Below are positions 1 through 6,100 of a DNA stretch of 12,649 bases, in pieces. The position numbers were made by a program, and so were the translations under genes. A model generated the notes under the pieces. It was not told where the DNA came from and did not search any database. It saw only the letters and a program-made list of their open reading frames with translations. This stretch comes from UBA668 sp049318165 (lineage in GTDB: Bacteria; Actinomycetota; Acidimicrobiia; Acidimicrobiales; Ilumatobacteraceae), in the NCBI GenBank assembly GCA_049318165.1, contig JBMOGW010000098.1, forward strand, positions 1 to 12,649. Reading direction: 5' to 3'. The stretch's first letter is position 1; every line of letters starts with the position of its first letter.

Positions 1-355
1 CGCGGTTGATCTCGTCGGCGAGGACGATGTTGGCGAACATCGGGCCGGGCTGGAACACGAACGACTCGGTGGCCCGCTGGAAGACGCTGACGCCCACCAG
101 GTCGGCGGGGAGGAGGTCGGGGGTGAACTGCACGCGCTTCCAGGTGCATTCGATCGACGCGGCCAACGCCTTGGCGAGACTGGTCTTGCCGACGCCGGGC
201 ACGTCCTCGATCAGCAGGTGGCCTTCGGCCAGGAGGCACATCACCGAGAGGTCGATCGCCTCCCGTTTGCCGTGCACCACCGTTGCGATGTTGTTGGTGA
301 TCGCGTCGAACAGCTGGGCGAACGTGGGGGAGGGCGGAATGGTGGTGGCCGTCAC
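1..355 (-). CDS. moxR: MoxR-family AAA+ ATPase, N-terminal part (runs off the left edge)
   Basis: Reading the minus strand from a GTG at 355-353 gives about 118 residues of a MoxR-type AAA+ ATPase. Visible features are an N-terminal helical stretch, a Walker A loop (EDVPGVGKTSLAKAL, with GVGKT at residues 54-58), a QFTPDLLPADLVG segment, and the MoxR signature GPMFANIVLADEINR that carries Walker B. MoxR proteins are ATP-driven chaperones, often encoded beside DUF58/von Willebrand-A or transglutaminase proteins and thought to activate or insert partner complexes; those partners would lie beyond the left edge. The gene diverges from the ROK kinase gene, with 60 nt between the two start codons. 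A TACCCT hexamer lies 7 nt before the GTG, so a leaderless message is likely. Family assignment is firm; the client is unknown. Confidence 0.93.
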   Translation of the reverse strand, partial: MTATTIPPSPTFAQLFDAITNNIATVVHGKREAIDLSVMCLLAEGHLLIEDVPGVGKTSLAKALAASIECTWKRVQFTPDLLPADLVGVSVFQRATESFVFQPGPMFANIVLADEINR

Positions 356-362
356 GGCGGAC

Positions 363-368
363 AGGGTA
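363..368 (-). promoter_or_regulatory. Putative -10 hexamer of moxR (leaderless)
   Basis: On the minus strand TACCCT ends 7 nt before the GTG start of moxR. There is no room for a ribosome-binding site. The TANNNT pattern and the distance fit an actinobacterial leaderless promoter. No convincing -35 element is seen. The same hexamer precedes the lipoprotein gene at 6094. Confidence 0.5.
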
Positions 369-402
369 GACGGCTTGCAGGCGGTGCGTGGCTCGGTGCC
401 GC

Positions 403-408
403 TACCGT
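403..408 (+). promoter_or_regulatory. Putative -10 hexamer of the ROK kinase gene (leaderless)
   Basis: TACCGT is followed by 7 nt and then GTG at 416. It sits back to back with the moxR hexamer, forming a compact divergent promoter region. It supports GTG 416 over the in-frame GTG at 410. Confidence 0.45.
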
Positions 409-415
409 CGTGGCC

Positions 416-1288
416 GTGAGCACCTGCTACCTGGCCGTCGACGTCGGCGGCACCAAGCTGGCGGTCGGCATCGTGTCCGACGCCGGCGAGGTGCTCGTCC
501 GTGACCGGGTGGCCACGCCCAGCCGCGACGTGTGGCCGGCGCTCGCGCGTGTGGTGCGCCGCGTGGTGGCTGCCGCGCCCACCCCACCGGTGGCTGTCGG
601 CGCCGGCTGCGGCGGGCCGATGAACCCGGTGAACCGCACCGTCTCGCCGTTGCACGTGCCCTCGTGGCGTGAGTTCCCGCTCGCGGAGGAACTGGAGGCC
701 CTCACCGGACTGCCCGTCGTGATCGACAACAACGCCAAGGCCGTTGCGCTGGGCGAGGCCTGGTGCGGCGCGGCGGTCGGCGAACGCGACTTCGTCGCCG
801 TGGTGATGGGTGCGGGTGTCGGTGGCGGCATCGTCAGCGACGGCCGCCTGCTGGAAGGTCGCCTCGGCAATGCGGGCCACATCGGCCACATCGTGGTCGA
901 GCCCGACGGCAGGCCCTGCCGTTGTGGCGGGCGCGGATGCCTGGAGGCGTACTGCAGTGGTGCCGCGATCGAGGAGGAGACCGGCCGTCCGCCGCAACGA
1001 GCGCCGCAGGCCATCGTCGAACGCACCGGTCTGCTGACCGGCCGCGCGCTGGCGTCGCTGGGCGCAGTGTGCGACCTGAAGCTCGCCGTCGTCGGCGGCT
1101 CGGTGGCGCTCGGTTTCGGCGAGCCGTTCTTCGCCGCGATGCAGGCCGAACTCGACCAGCGCGCCCGGCTCGGGTCCACCCACGGGTTCCGTGTGGTGCC
1201 CGCCGGGCTCGGCCAGTTGGCGGCGCTCGTCGGGGCCGCCGCGCTCGCCCGCCGTGCGAGTGGGGCCCGTAGCCGTACCCGTGGGTAA
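416..1288 (+). CDS. ROK-family sugar kinase (glucokinase-like)
   Basis: A 290-residue ROK (repressor, ORF, kinase) protein without the N-terminal DNA-binding domain, so it is an enzyme type: ATP-dependent phosphorylation of a sugar in the cytoplasm. Visible motifs are the phosphate-binding DVGGTK at residues 9-14, IDNNAKAVALGE with catalytic-type D104, the glycine-rich GAGVGGGIV around 132-140, and the zinc motif H158 with CRCGGRGCLE (C168, C170, C175). The usual GExGH sugar-contact motif reads GHIGH (residues 154-158), so the Glu that normally touches the sugar is His; the substrate may not be glucose. GTG 416 was chosen because the protein then begins just before the first beta-strand and a TACCGT hexamer lies 7 nt upstream. 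Its TAA stop lies inside the -10 hexamer of the next gene. Confidence 0.9.
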   Translation: MSTCYLAVDVGGTKLAVGIVSDAGEVLVRDRVATPSRDVWPALARVVRRVVAAAPTPPVAVGAGCGGPMNPVNRTVSPLHVPSWREFPLAEELEALTGLPVVIDNNAKAVALGEAWCGAAVGERDFVAVVMGAGVGGGIVSDGRLLEGRLGNAGHIGHIVVEPDGRPCRCGGRGCLEAYCSGAAIEEETGRPPQRAPQAIVERTGLLTGRALASLGAVCDLKLAVVGGSVALGFGEPFFAAMQAELDQRARLGSTHGFRVVPAGLGQLAALVGAAALARRASGARSRTRG

Positions 1289-1291
1289 CAT
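1286..1291 (+). promoter_or_regulatory. Putative -10 hexamer of the acyl-CoA dehydrogenase gene, overlapping a stop codon
   Basis: TAACAT is followed by 7 nt and then ATG at 1299. Its first three bases are the TAA stop codon of the ROK kinase gene. No Shine-Dalgarno sequence is seen before the ATG. The arrangement suggests an internal, leaderless promoter, so the two genes need not form one transcription unit. Confidence 0.5.
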
Positions 1292-1298
1292 CCCGGGC

Positions 1299-2516
1299 AT
1301 GCATCCGAAGTACACCGCTGAAGCAGAGGCCTATCGCGAGAAGGTGCAGGCCTTCCTGGCCGAGAAGCTGCCGAAGGACTGGGCCGGCATGGGTCGCCTC
1401 GACGGCGACGAGCTGCAGTCGTTCGTCACCGAGTGGCGCGTCACGCTGCACAGCGCCGGCTACCTCGCGCCGGGTTGGCCCACGCAGTACGGCGGTGGCG
1501 GTCTGTCGGCGCTCGAGCAGGTGATCATCGCCGAGGAGTTCGCCAAGGCCGGTGTGCCGACGGGTGGCCCGAACGACGTGTTCGGCATCCAGATGCTCGG
1601 CAACACGTTGCTGCAGTGGGGCAGTGAGGAGCAGAAGCAGCGCTACCTGCCGCGCATCCTCAGCGGCGCGGACGTGTGGTGCCAGGGCTACTCCGAGCCG
1701 AACGCAGGCAGCGACCTGTCGAACCTCGGTCTGCGCGGCCAACTCGACGGCGACCAGTGGGTGCTCAACGGCCAGAAGATCTGGACCTCGGCCGGTCACC
1801 TCGCCGATCACATCTTCACGCTCGCCCGCACCGACCCGGACGCGCCGCGCCACAAGGGCATCTCGTTCTTGCTCGTCGACATGCGCCAGCCCGGCATCGA
1901 GGTGCGTCCGATCAAGATGATCTCGGGCGAGAGCGAGTTCAACGAGGTCTTCTACACCGACGCCACCACGCCGAAGGATGAAGTGGTCGGCGGCGTCAAC
2001 AACGGCTGGGCGGTCGCGATGACCCTGCTCGGATTCGAGCGTGGCGAGGCTGCCGCCACCGGTCCGATCCGCTTCCAGGCAGAAGTCGACCGTCTGCTGC
2101 TGCTCGCCAAGGAGCGCGGCAAGGCCGACGATCCGCGCATCCGCCAGCGTCTCGCCGACGCCTACGGCAAGACGCAGATCATGCGCTACAACGGCATGCG
2201 CGTGCTCACCCAGTTCCTCGCCGGGCACCACCCGGGTCCGGACGCTGCCATCAGCAAGCTCTACTGGAGCGAGTACCACAAGGTCGTCACCGAGCTGGCC
2301 GTCGACATCCTCGGCATGGAGGCCACGGTGCCGACGGGCCGCAAGCCGAGCTCGTCGTTCTCCACCGACGACGCCGGCGCACCGAACAGCTCGTGGAGCT
2401 GGGTGGGCACGTTCCTCAACGCCCGCGCCGGCACGATCTACGCCGGCTCGTCGCAGGTGCAGCGCAACATCATGGGCGAGATGGTGCTCGGCCTGCCGAA
2501 GGAACCGCGTCCGTGA
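1299..2516 (+). CDS. Acyl-CoA dehydrogenase (FadE-type)
   Basis: A 405-residue flavoprotein of the acyl-CoA dehydrogenase family, which oxidises acyl-CoA thioesters to 2-enoyl-CoA with FAD. The three-part fold is visible: an N-terminal helical part (about 1-120), a middle beta domain with YSEPNAGSDLSNL (131-143) and GQKIWTSAGHLADHIFTLAR (158-177), and a C-terminal helical part ending in RAGTIYAGSSQVQRNIMGE. In medium-chain enzymes the catalytic Glu lies in the YEG motif near this end; here that position is A382. A Glu occurs instead in LGFERGEAAATGP (E247), where isovaleryl-CoA and long-chain dehydrogenases carry their base, so E247 is the likely base. Actinobacteria use such enzymes for fatty-acid, sterol or branched-chain catabolism; the substrate cannot be read here. 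The start is fixed by the TAACAT hexamer 7 nt upstream. Confidence 0.93.
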   Translation: MHPKYTAEAEAYREKVQAFLAEKLPKDWAGMGRLDGDELQSFVTEWRVTLHSAGYLAPGWPTQYGGGGLSALEQVIIAEEFAKAGVPTGGPNDVFGIQMLGNTLLQWGSEEQKQRYLPRILSGADVWCQGYSEPNAGSDLSNLGLRGQLDGDQWVLNGQKIWTSAGHLADHIFTLARTDPDAPRHKGISFLLVDMRQPGIEVRPIKMISGESEFNEVFYTDATTPKDEVVGGVNNGWAVAMTLLGFERGEAAATGPIRFQAEVDRLLLLAKERGKADDPRIRQRLADAYGKTQIMRYNGMRVLTQFLAGHHPGPDAAISKLYWSEYHKVVTELAVDILGMEATVPTGRKPSSSFSTDDAGAPNSSWSWVGTFLNARAGTIYAGSSQVQRNIMGEMVLGLPKEPRP

Positions 2517-2761
2517 TGGGTGCGGTGCGGGTGGTGGCCGCGGTCGCCGCCCGCCCGTCGCTGTGGGCCACCGCAGTGCGCATGTGGTGGCGCACCACGC
2601 CCGGCGACTGGTATCGCACCCGGCCGTACCTGCCCGTGCCCGACCGTCACTATCTGCACTTCCGCCTGGTCACGCAGTACGGGAGAGATGATGCGCCCGT
2701 CGAGCCGGTGGATGTGCTGAACTACCTCGCATGGTGCAAGCAGCAGGACCGGGCCGCATGA
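2516..2761 (+). CDS. Conserved small protein of unknown function (81 aa)
   Basis: The ATG shares its A with the TGA stop of the acyl-CoA dehydrogenase gene (TGATG), so translation is probably coupled. The product begins with an Ala/Val-rich helix (MGAVRVVAAVAARPSLW), continues with a Trp/Arg-rich stretch (AVRMWWRTTPGDWYRTRPYLPVPD), then YLHFRLVTQYG, and ends with an acidic helix (VEPVDVLNYLAWCKQQD). It resembles short uncharacterised actinobacterial proteins with the pattern RPxLPxPDxxYLxFRLxTxYG; I recall that pattern only as a family impression. There is no convincing membrane span or enzyme motif. The aromatic/basic first half could bind lipid or a membrane surface, which is inference only. 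Codon usage matches the neighbours, so it looks like a real gene. Confidence 0.75.
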   Translation: MGAVRVVAAVAARPSLWATAVRMWWRTTPGDWYRTRPYLPVPDRHYLHFRLVTQYGRDDAPVEPVDVLNYLAWCKQQDRAA

Positions 2762-2790
2762 GGCGGCCGGGAGCGGCGAGGTAGTTCTTC

Positions 2791-3288
2791 ATGCGGAGCG
2801 CGCTGGTGCTGAATGCCACCTACGAGCCGCTCTCCGTCGTCCCAGCCCGCCGCGCCGCCTGCCTGGTGCTCGCCGAACGCGCCGACCTCGTCGCCGATGA
2901 CGGCACCGAGTTCCACTCCGCCTCGCTCGTCGTGCCCAGCCCTTCGGTGGTGCGCCTGCGCTACATGGTGAAGGCCCCGTTCCACCGCCGCACCACCCTG
3001 TCGCGCCGTGCGCTGTTCGCCCGCGACGAGTATCGCTGCCAGTACTGCGGCGGGTTCGCCGACTCGATCGACCACATCGTGCCGCGCAGTCGCGGTGGCC
3101 GCCACGAGTGGGAGAACGTCGCCGCCGCGTGCCGCCCGTGCAACCTGCGCAAGCGCGACCGCACACCGGCCGAGGCCAACATGGTGCTCGCACGGCCACC
3201 GCGGGCGCCGAAGGAGCACACCTGGATCACCGTGGCCGTCACCCGAGTGCCCGAGGAGTGGAAGCCGTACTTGGCTGCGGCAAGCTGA
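2791..3288 (+). CDS. HNH endonuclease-domain protein
   Basis: A 165-residue protein with an N-terminal region typical of small actinobacterial HNH proteins (VLNATYEPLSVVPARRAACLVL, given by its key residues L7-N8 and Y11-E12) followed by a compact HNH module. The module has CQYC (C83, C86), DHIVPRSRGG with D94-H95, ENV with N109, and CRPCN (C114, C117, N118). The two Cys pairs hold a structural zinc, and the DH plus the later Asn residues form the metal-binding nuclease site. The family is widespread as stand-alone chromosomal genes of unknown role; no phage or restriction context is visible. A GGCGAGG stretch (2775-2781) about 9 nt before the ATG can serve as ribosome-binding site. It starts 29 nt after the small unknown gene. 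Confidence 0.88.
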   Translation: MRSALVLNATYEPLSVVPARRAACLVLAERADLVADDGTEFHSASLVVPSPSVVRLRYMVKAPFHRRTTLSRRALFARDEYRCQYCGGFADSIDHIVPRSRGGRHEWENVAAACRPCNLRKRDRTPAEANMVLARPPRAPKEHTWITVAVTRVPEEWKPYLAAAS

Positions 3289-3292
3289 TGCC

Positions 3293-3955
3293 GTGACGGC
3301 CGGCTGGCGGATCCACCATTCGCGCGGCGATGCCGCGACGTTCCACTCGTCGGTCCCGCCCGCCGAGCGCGCGGTCACGTTCCACGCCGTCGACCGGCCG
3401 ACGTTGGTGCTCGGTTCGGCGCAACGCCCTGACGACGTGGATGGGCGGGTGGCGTCGGCGCTCGGTGTCGACGTGGTCGGCCGCCGCAGCGGTGGCGGCG
3501 CGGTGTTGCTCGTCCCGGGTGAGTTCGTCTGGATGGATGTCGTCATCCCCGCCGGCGACCCGCGCTGGTCCGATGACGTGGGCGCGGCGATGCTGTGGCT
3601 GGGGGACTGGTGGGCCGGGGCGCTGGCGTCGTCCGGCACCGTCGGAACGGTGCACCGCGACGGGCTGCGTTCGTCGGCATGGTCCCGTCAGGTGTGTTGG
3701 GCCGGTGCCGGCACGGGCGAGGTGCTGGCCTCGTCCGGCGGCAAGCTGGTGGGCATCTCGCAACGCCGCACCCGGCACACGGCGCGGTTCCAGACGATGT
3801 GCCATCTGCGCTGGCGGCCGGAGCTGGTCGCGGCACTCGTCGCGTCGGGCGGTGCCGGTCGCCCGTCCGCCGCCGAACTCGCACCGTGCGCAGCCGTCGC
3901 GTCAGTGACCGAGTCGCAATTGGTCGACGCACTCCTCGGGCACCTGCCCGGGTGA
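3293..3955 (+). CDS. Lipoate-protein ligase / octanoyltransferase-family protein
   Basis: A 220-residue member of the biotin/lipoate ligase (BPL/LplA/LipM) fold. Visible motifs are VLGSAQ (39-44), the substrate-binding RRSGGGAV (64-71), and GKLVGISQRR (150-159) with K151 in the position of the conserved catalytic lysine. C135 in VCWAGAGTGE lies ahead of it; some family octanoyltransferases use an acyl-Cys intermediate, so transferase chemistry is possible. The role would be attaching or transferring lipoyl/octanoyl groups to 2-oxoacid dehydrogenase or glycine-cleavage proteins. No lipA or lipB is in the window. The GTG start is 4 nt after the HNH stop, which suggests coupling, and it is the first in-frame start giving the expected N-terminus. 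The length is slightly short for LplA but fits the single-domain type. Confidence 0.85.
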   Translation: MTAGWRIHHSRGDAATFHSSVPPAERAVTFHAVDRPTLVLGSAQRPDDVDGRVASALGVDVVGRRSGGGAVLLVPGEFVWMDVVIPAGDPRWSDDVGAAMLWLGDWWAGALASSGTVGTVHRDGLRSSAWSRQVCWAGAGTGEVLASSGGKLVGISQRRTRHTARFQTMCHLRWRPELVAALVASGGAGRPSAAELAPCAAVASVTESQLVDALLGHLPG

Positions 3956-3962
3956 CGAGTCC

Positions 3963-3968
3963 TACGCT
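3963..3968 (+). promoter_or_regulatory. Putative -10 hexamer of the histidine kinase gene (leaderless)
   Basis: TACGCT is followed by 6 nt and then ATG at 3975. This spacing favours ATG 3975 over the GTG at 3969, which directly abuts the hexamer. It lies 7 nt after the stop of the upstream ligase gene. Confidence 0.45.
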
Positions 3969-3974
3969 GTGACC

Positions 3975-5318
3975 ATGACGGAGGCGTGGTGGCGCGACGC
4001 GCTCGAGTCCGACGAGCCGATGGTCGCGGTCGACGAGTGCAACGACGTGGTCGCCGCGAACGACGCCGCGGTCGGGTTGTTCGCGCCCATGGACCCGGCG
4101 ACGGGGTGGCGCACGATCCGCCACCCGGACCTGCTGCTGCTCACCTACGTCGACGTCAACGTCGTGCGTCCGGGCCGGGCGGTGGCGCGGGTGCGGCCGC
4201 TCGTCACGCGGGTGCGCACGGCGGACGGCCGCCCCGGCTCGTTGATCTGGTTGCGCGACGTCACCGAGGAGACCGGCCGGCAGCGTCGCCTGGACCGTTC
4301 GGCGCACCGTTGGAGCCACGTGCTCGAATCGCTGCCCGACCCCGTGTTCCTCGTGTTGCGCAGCGGTGAAGTCGAGTTCAGCAACGTGGCCGGCGCCGCA
4401 TTGGTCGAGCGGATCATCGGGGTGCGGCCGGGGGACGACGAGGTGTTGCAACTGCGCAGCTTGCTGGACGCGCTCGACGGGCCGACCGGCAGCGCCGTGC
4501 GGACGCTGCTGGACGAGACGTTCGCCGCCGGCGAACCGCGCGGGCCGGTGACGGTGACCGTCCGGCACTCGCCGGGCGCTGCGGTGGAGCTGCTCGTGCG
4601 CACGGTGGTGCTCGCCGTCGGCGACGAGGTGCTGGCAGTGCTCGCGGCTCGTGACGTCACCGTCGAGCAGCAGGCCACCCGACAGGTCGGGATGCTCAAC
4701 GAGGAACTACGCGCGGCCGTGGCCGCCTCGGAAGTGGCGCGGGTGGAGGAGCGCGAGCGTGTGGCGCGGGCGATCCACGACGACACGCTGCAGCGACTGA
4801 CGGTGTTGCGATGGCTGTTGTCCGATGCGGTGCCGCGTGGGCTGGACGCCGCGGCGGTGAGCGAGTTGGACGACCTCATCGTGGCATTGCGTGACGTGAT
4901 GACGTCGTTGCACTCTCCGGTGCCCGACCTCGGTCTGGCCGAGGCGTTGCAGCAGTTGGCGCAGCAGACGGCCACGCGCACCACGGTGCGCTGCCCGGCG
5001 TCGGCGGCGAAGGTGCCGCTACCCGTCGCGGAGATGGCGTTCCGTTCGGTGCGCGAGGCGTTGCGCAACGTCGACACACACGCGTCCGCAGGGTCGGCTG
5101 CAGTGGTGGTGAAGGTCGGCAAGGGTGCGCTGCGGATCACCGTGTCGGACGACGGCCGAGGCGTGTCGCCCGAGGCGGTGGCCGCCGCGGCGCGTGCAGG
5201 TCGACTCGGCATCGTCTCGACCCGCGAGTCGGTGCTCGCCGAGGGCGGCACGTTCGAGCTCGCGGCGGGTCCTCGCGGCACCGGCACCACGCTCACCGTC
5301 ACCATCCCGCTGCGGTAG
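3975..5318 (+). CDS. Cytoplasmic PAS-domain sensor histidine kinase (NarL-partner type, HisKA_3)
   Basis: A 447-residue histidine kinase with no membrane span. The N-terminal 100 residues resemble a PAS fold (ESDEPMVAVDECNDVVAANDAAVGLF, then SLIWLRDVTEE). A second PAS-like part follows (ESLPDPVFLVL ... ARDVTVEQQ), then a coiled-coil linker. The dimerisation/phosphoacceptor box is EERERVARAIHDDTLQRL, with the phosphorylated His at 268. The ATPase part has an N-box (REALRNVDTHA, N365), DDGRGV and GRLGIVSTRESV. This HDD-type box belongs to the HisKA_3 class, which normally phosphorylates LuxR/NarL-type response regulators. No such regulator is encoded in the window, so it is an orphan here. The signal is unknown; PAS domains suggest an internal redox, ligand or light cue. 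The N-box Asp368 replaces a more usual Arg/His near the nucleotide, probably tolerated. Confidence 0.9.
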   Translation: MTEAWWRDALESDEPMVAVDECNDVVAANDAAVGLFAPMDPATGWRTIRHPDLLLLTYVDVNVVRPGRAVARVRPLVTRVRTADGRPGSLIWLRDVTEETGRQRRLDRSAHRWSHVLESLPDPVFLVLRSGEVEFSNVAGAALVERIIGVRPGDDEVLQLRSLLDALDGPTGSAVRTLLDETFAAGEPRGPVTVTVRHSPGAAVELLVRTVVLAVGDEVLAVLAARDVTVEQQATRQVGMLNEELRAAVAASEVARVEERERVARAIHDDTLQRLTVLRWLLSDAVPRGLDAAAVSELDDLIVALRDVMTSLHSPVPDLGLAEALQQLAQQTATRTTVRCPASAAKVPLPVAEMAFRSVREALRNVDTHASAGSAAVVVKVGKGALRITVSDDGRGVSPEAVAAAARAGRLGIVSTRESVLAEGGTFELAAGPRGTGTTLTVTIPLR

Positions 5319-5414
5319 TACTGCCGAGGCAGTCCACCCGGTGAGTGTTCCATTTCGTCGTTCCGAGCGGCTTGACCAGAGCGCACAGAACGGGCACTCC
5401 GCACCCTCTCTTCA

Positions 5415-5461
5415 AACTGGAGGCATTCGTGAGCCACTGGGTGGCACGGATACCTCCAGTT
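5415..5461. repeat. Imperfect inverted repeat / hairpin, about 20 bp stem
   Basis: Left arm 5415-5437 and right arm 5441-5461 pair around a 3-nt loop (TGG). Pairing is 9 bp (AACTGGAGG with CCTCCAGTT), one C/A mismatch, 6 bp including one G/T wobble, a 2-nt bulge, then 5 bp (GCCAC with GTGGC). There is no T-run on either side, so it is not a classic intrinsic terminator. The left arm recurs in degenerate form at 5568-5592, where GGCATTCG is shared exactly. Confidence 0.75.
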
Positions 5462-5479
5462 CGGGCTGGCCAGGGATTC

Positions 5480-5521
5480 CGGGCATGCCCAGAAGTCGTC
5501 GTCACCTTCTGGGCATGCCCG
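5480..5521. terminator. Perfect 16-bp inverted repeat, possible bidirectional terminator
   Basis: Arms 5480-5495 (CGGGCATGCCCAGAAG) and 5506-5521 (its exact reverse complement) flank a 10-nt loop. Each arm holds the 10-bp palindrome GGGCATGCCC, so the palindrome also recurs 30 bp apart. The position between two convergent genes fits a bidirectional terminator. The absence of T-runs and the internal palindrome leave a dimeric-protein binding site or a mobile repeat as alternatives. Confidence 0.55.
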
Positions 5522-5650
5522 ATTGACCCACGCGGAACTGCCTTACTGGGCGCTTGACGGCCACGCCAAGAGAGGGCATTCGGTGCTACCTGAGCTTGCG
5601 TTGGCAGTTGCGCTGCGCGGACTTGTGACTACGGCGAAACTGGCTTTGAG

Positions 5651-6094
5651 TTAGACCGATGCGGCGATCACAGCGGCGAGCGTCGCGTGCCACTTCCGGT
5701 ACTCGCTGTCGCATTGAGCGAGGTTCGCGTTGGGGTGCTCCGCGTAACAGGAGTACAGCTCGTCGAAGGCTGTGCTCGACGACGTACCGGCATCGCCGAG
5801 AACGCTCTGCGGGAGCGACGAGATGAGGTCGTTGATCGTCTTCCATTGCAGCAATACGTCGATAGGACTTGCGCAGATCGTCCCGCAGGCTTCCTCTTCC
5901 TTGATCGCTGAGACGAGTTGGCGCTTGAGTTCGGTGATCGCAGCGGGATCGCTCGCCTCGGTGATGTTCACCGTCGCTGGAAGAGAGCCAGGCAAGCTGC
6001 CGGTGTCGTCGCCAGATTGGCCTGAATCGCAGGCTTGTAGTCCGAGCACAGCCAGGAGCCCGAAAGTCACTGCCGATCCGATCAGCTTCCCCAT
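5651..6094 (-). CDS. Putative secreted lipoprotein of unknown function (147 aa)
   Basis: The product starts MGKLIGSAVTFGLLAVLGLQ and has a lipobox L19-Q20-A21-C22, so it should be exported, lipid-modified on C22 and anchored outside the membrane. A Gly/Ser/Asp-rich linker follows (23-40), then a mostly helical domain with four further Cys (C70, C74, C116, C128), which could form two disulfides. No known domain is recognised. Codons are less GC-biased at third positions (CTA, CAA, TCA, TCT, CTT, ACT occur) than in all neighbouring genes, which suggests more recent acquisition. The ATG is 6 nt after a TACCCT hexamer on the minus strand, implying a leaderless message. It points away from mraZ, with 574 nt between the two starts, and converges on the histidine kinase gene. 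Confidence 0.75.
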   Translation of the reverse strand: MGKLIGSAVTFGLLAVLGLQACDSGQSGDDTGSLPGSLPATVNITEASDPAAITELKRQLVSAIKEEEACGTICASPIDVLLQWKTINDLISSLPQSVLGDAGTSSSTAFDELYSCYAEHPNANLAQCDSEYRKWHATLAAVIAASV

Positions 6095-6100
6095 GTGTGC

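Larger units (their letters stand above)
5319..5650. other. Intergenic region between convergent genes, hairpin-rich
   Basis: The 332 nt between the stop of the histidine kinase gene and the stop of the minus-strand lipoprotein gene carry no convincing gene. Base composition is visibly less GC-rich than the flanking genes. The region contains two strong hairpins (5415-5461 and 5480-5521) and a pair of inverted 9-mers, CCCTCTCTT at 5404-5412 and AAGAGAGGG at 5568-5576, that enclose both. A short GTG reading frame at 5429 with a GGAGG ahead of it is considered accidental. Confidence 0.6.

Noticed and set aside
218..415. Upstream extension of the ROK kinase frame to 218
   Set aside because: It reads antisense through moxR, lacks family similarity, and the GTG at 416 has a promoter hexamer at the right distance and gives the normal N-terminus.
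834..2279. Long minus-strand frames across the dehydrogenase, ftsI and other genes (up to 927 residues)
   Set aside because: They are antisense shadows produced by GC-rich codon bias; translations are low in complexity and match no family, while the plus-strand genes carry clear motifs.
5320..5333. ACTGCC/GGCAGT hairpin just after the histidine kinase stop as a terminator
   Set aside because: The stem is only 5-6 bp with almost no loop and no T-run.
5429..5557. Small frame from GTG 5429 with GGAGG five bases ahead (42 residues)
   Set aside because: Its sequence is made of the two hairpins, which explains both the GGAGG and the open frame; no family resemblance.
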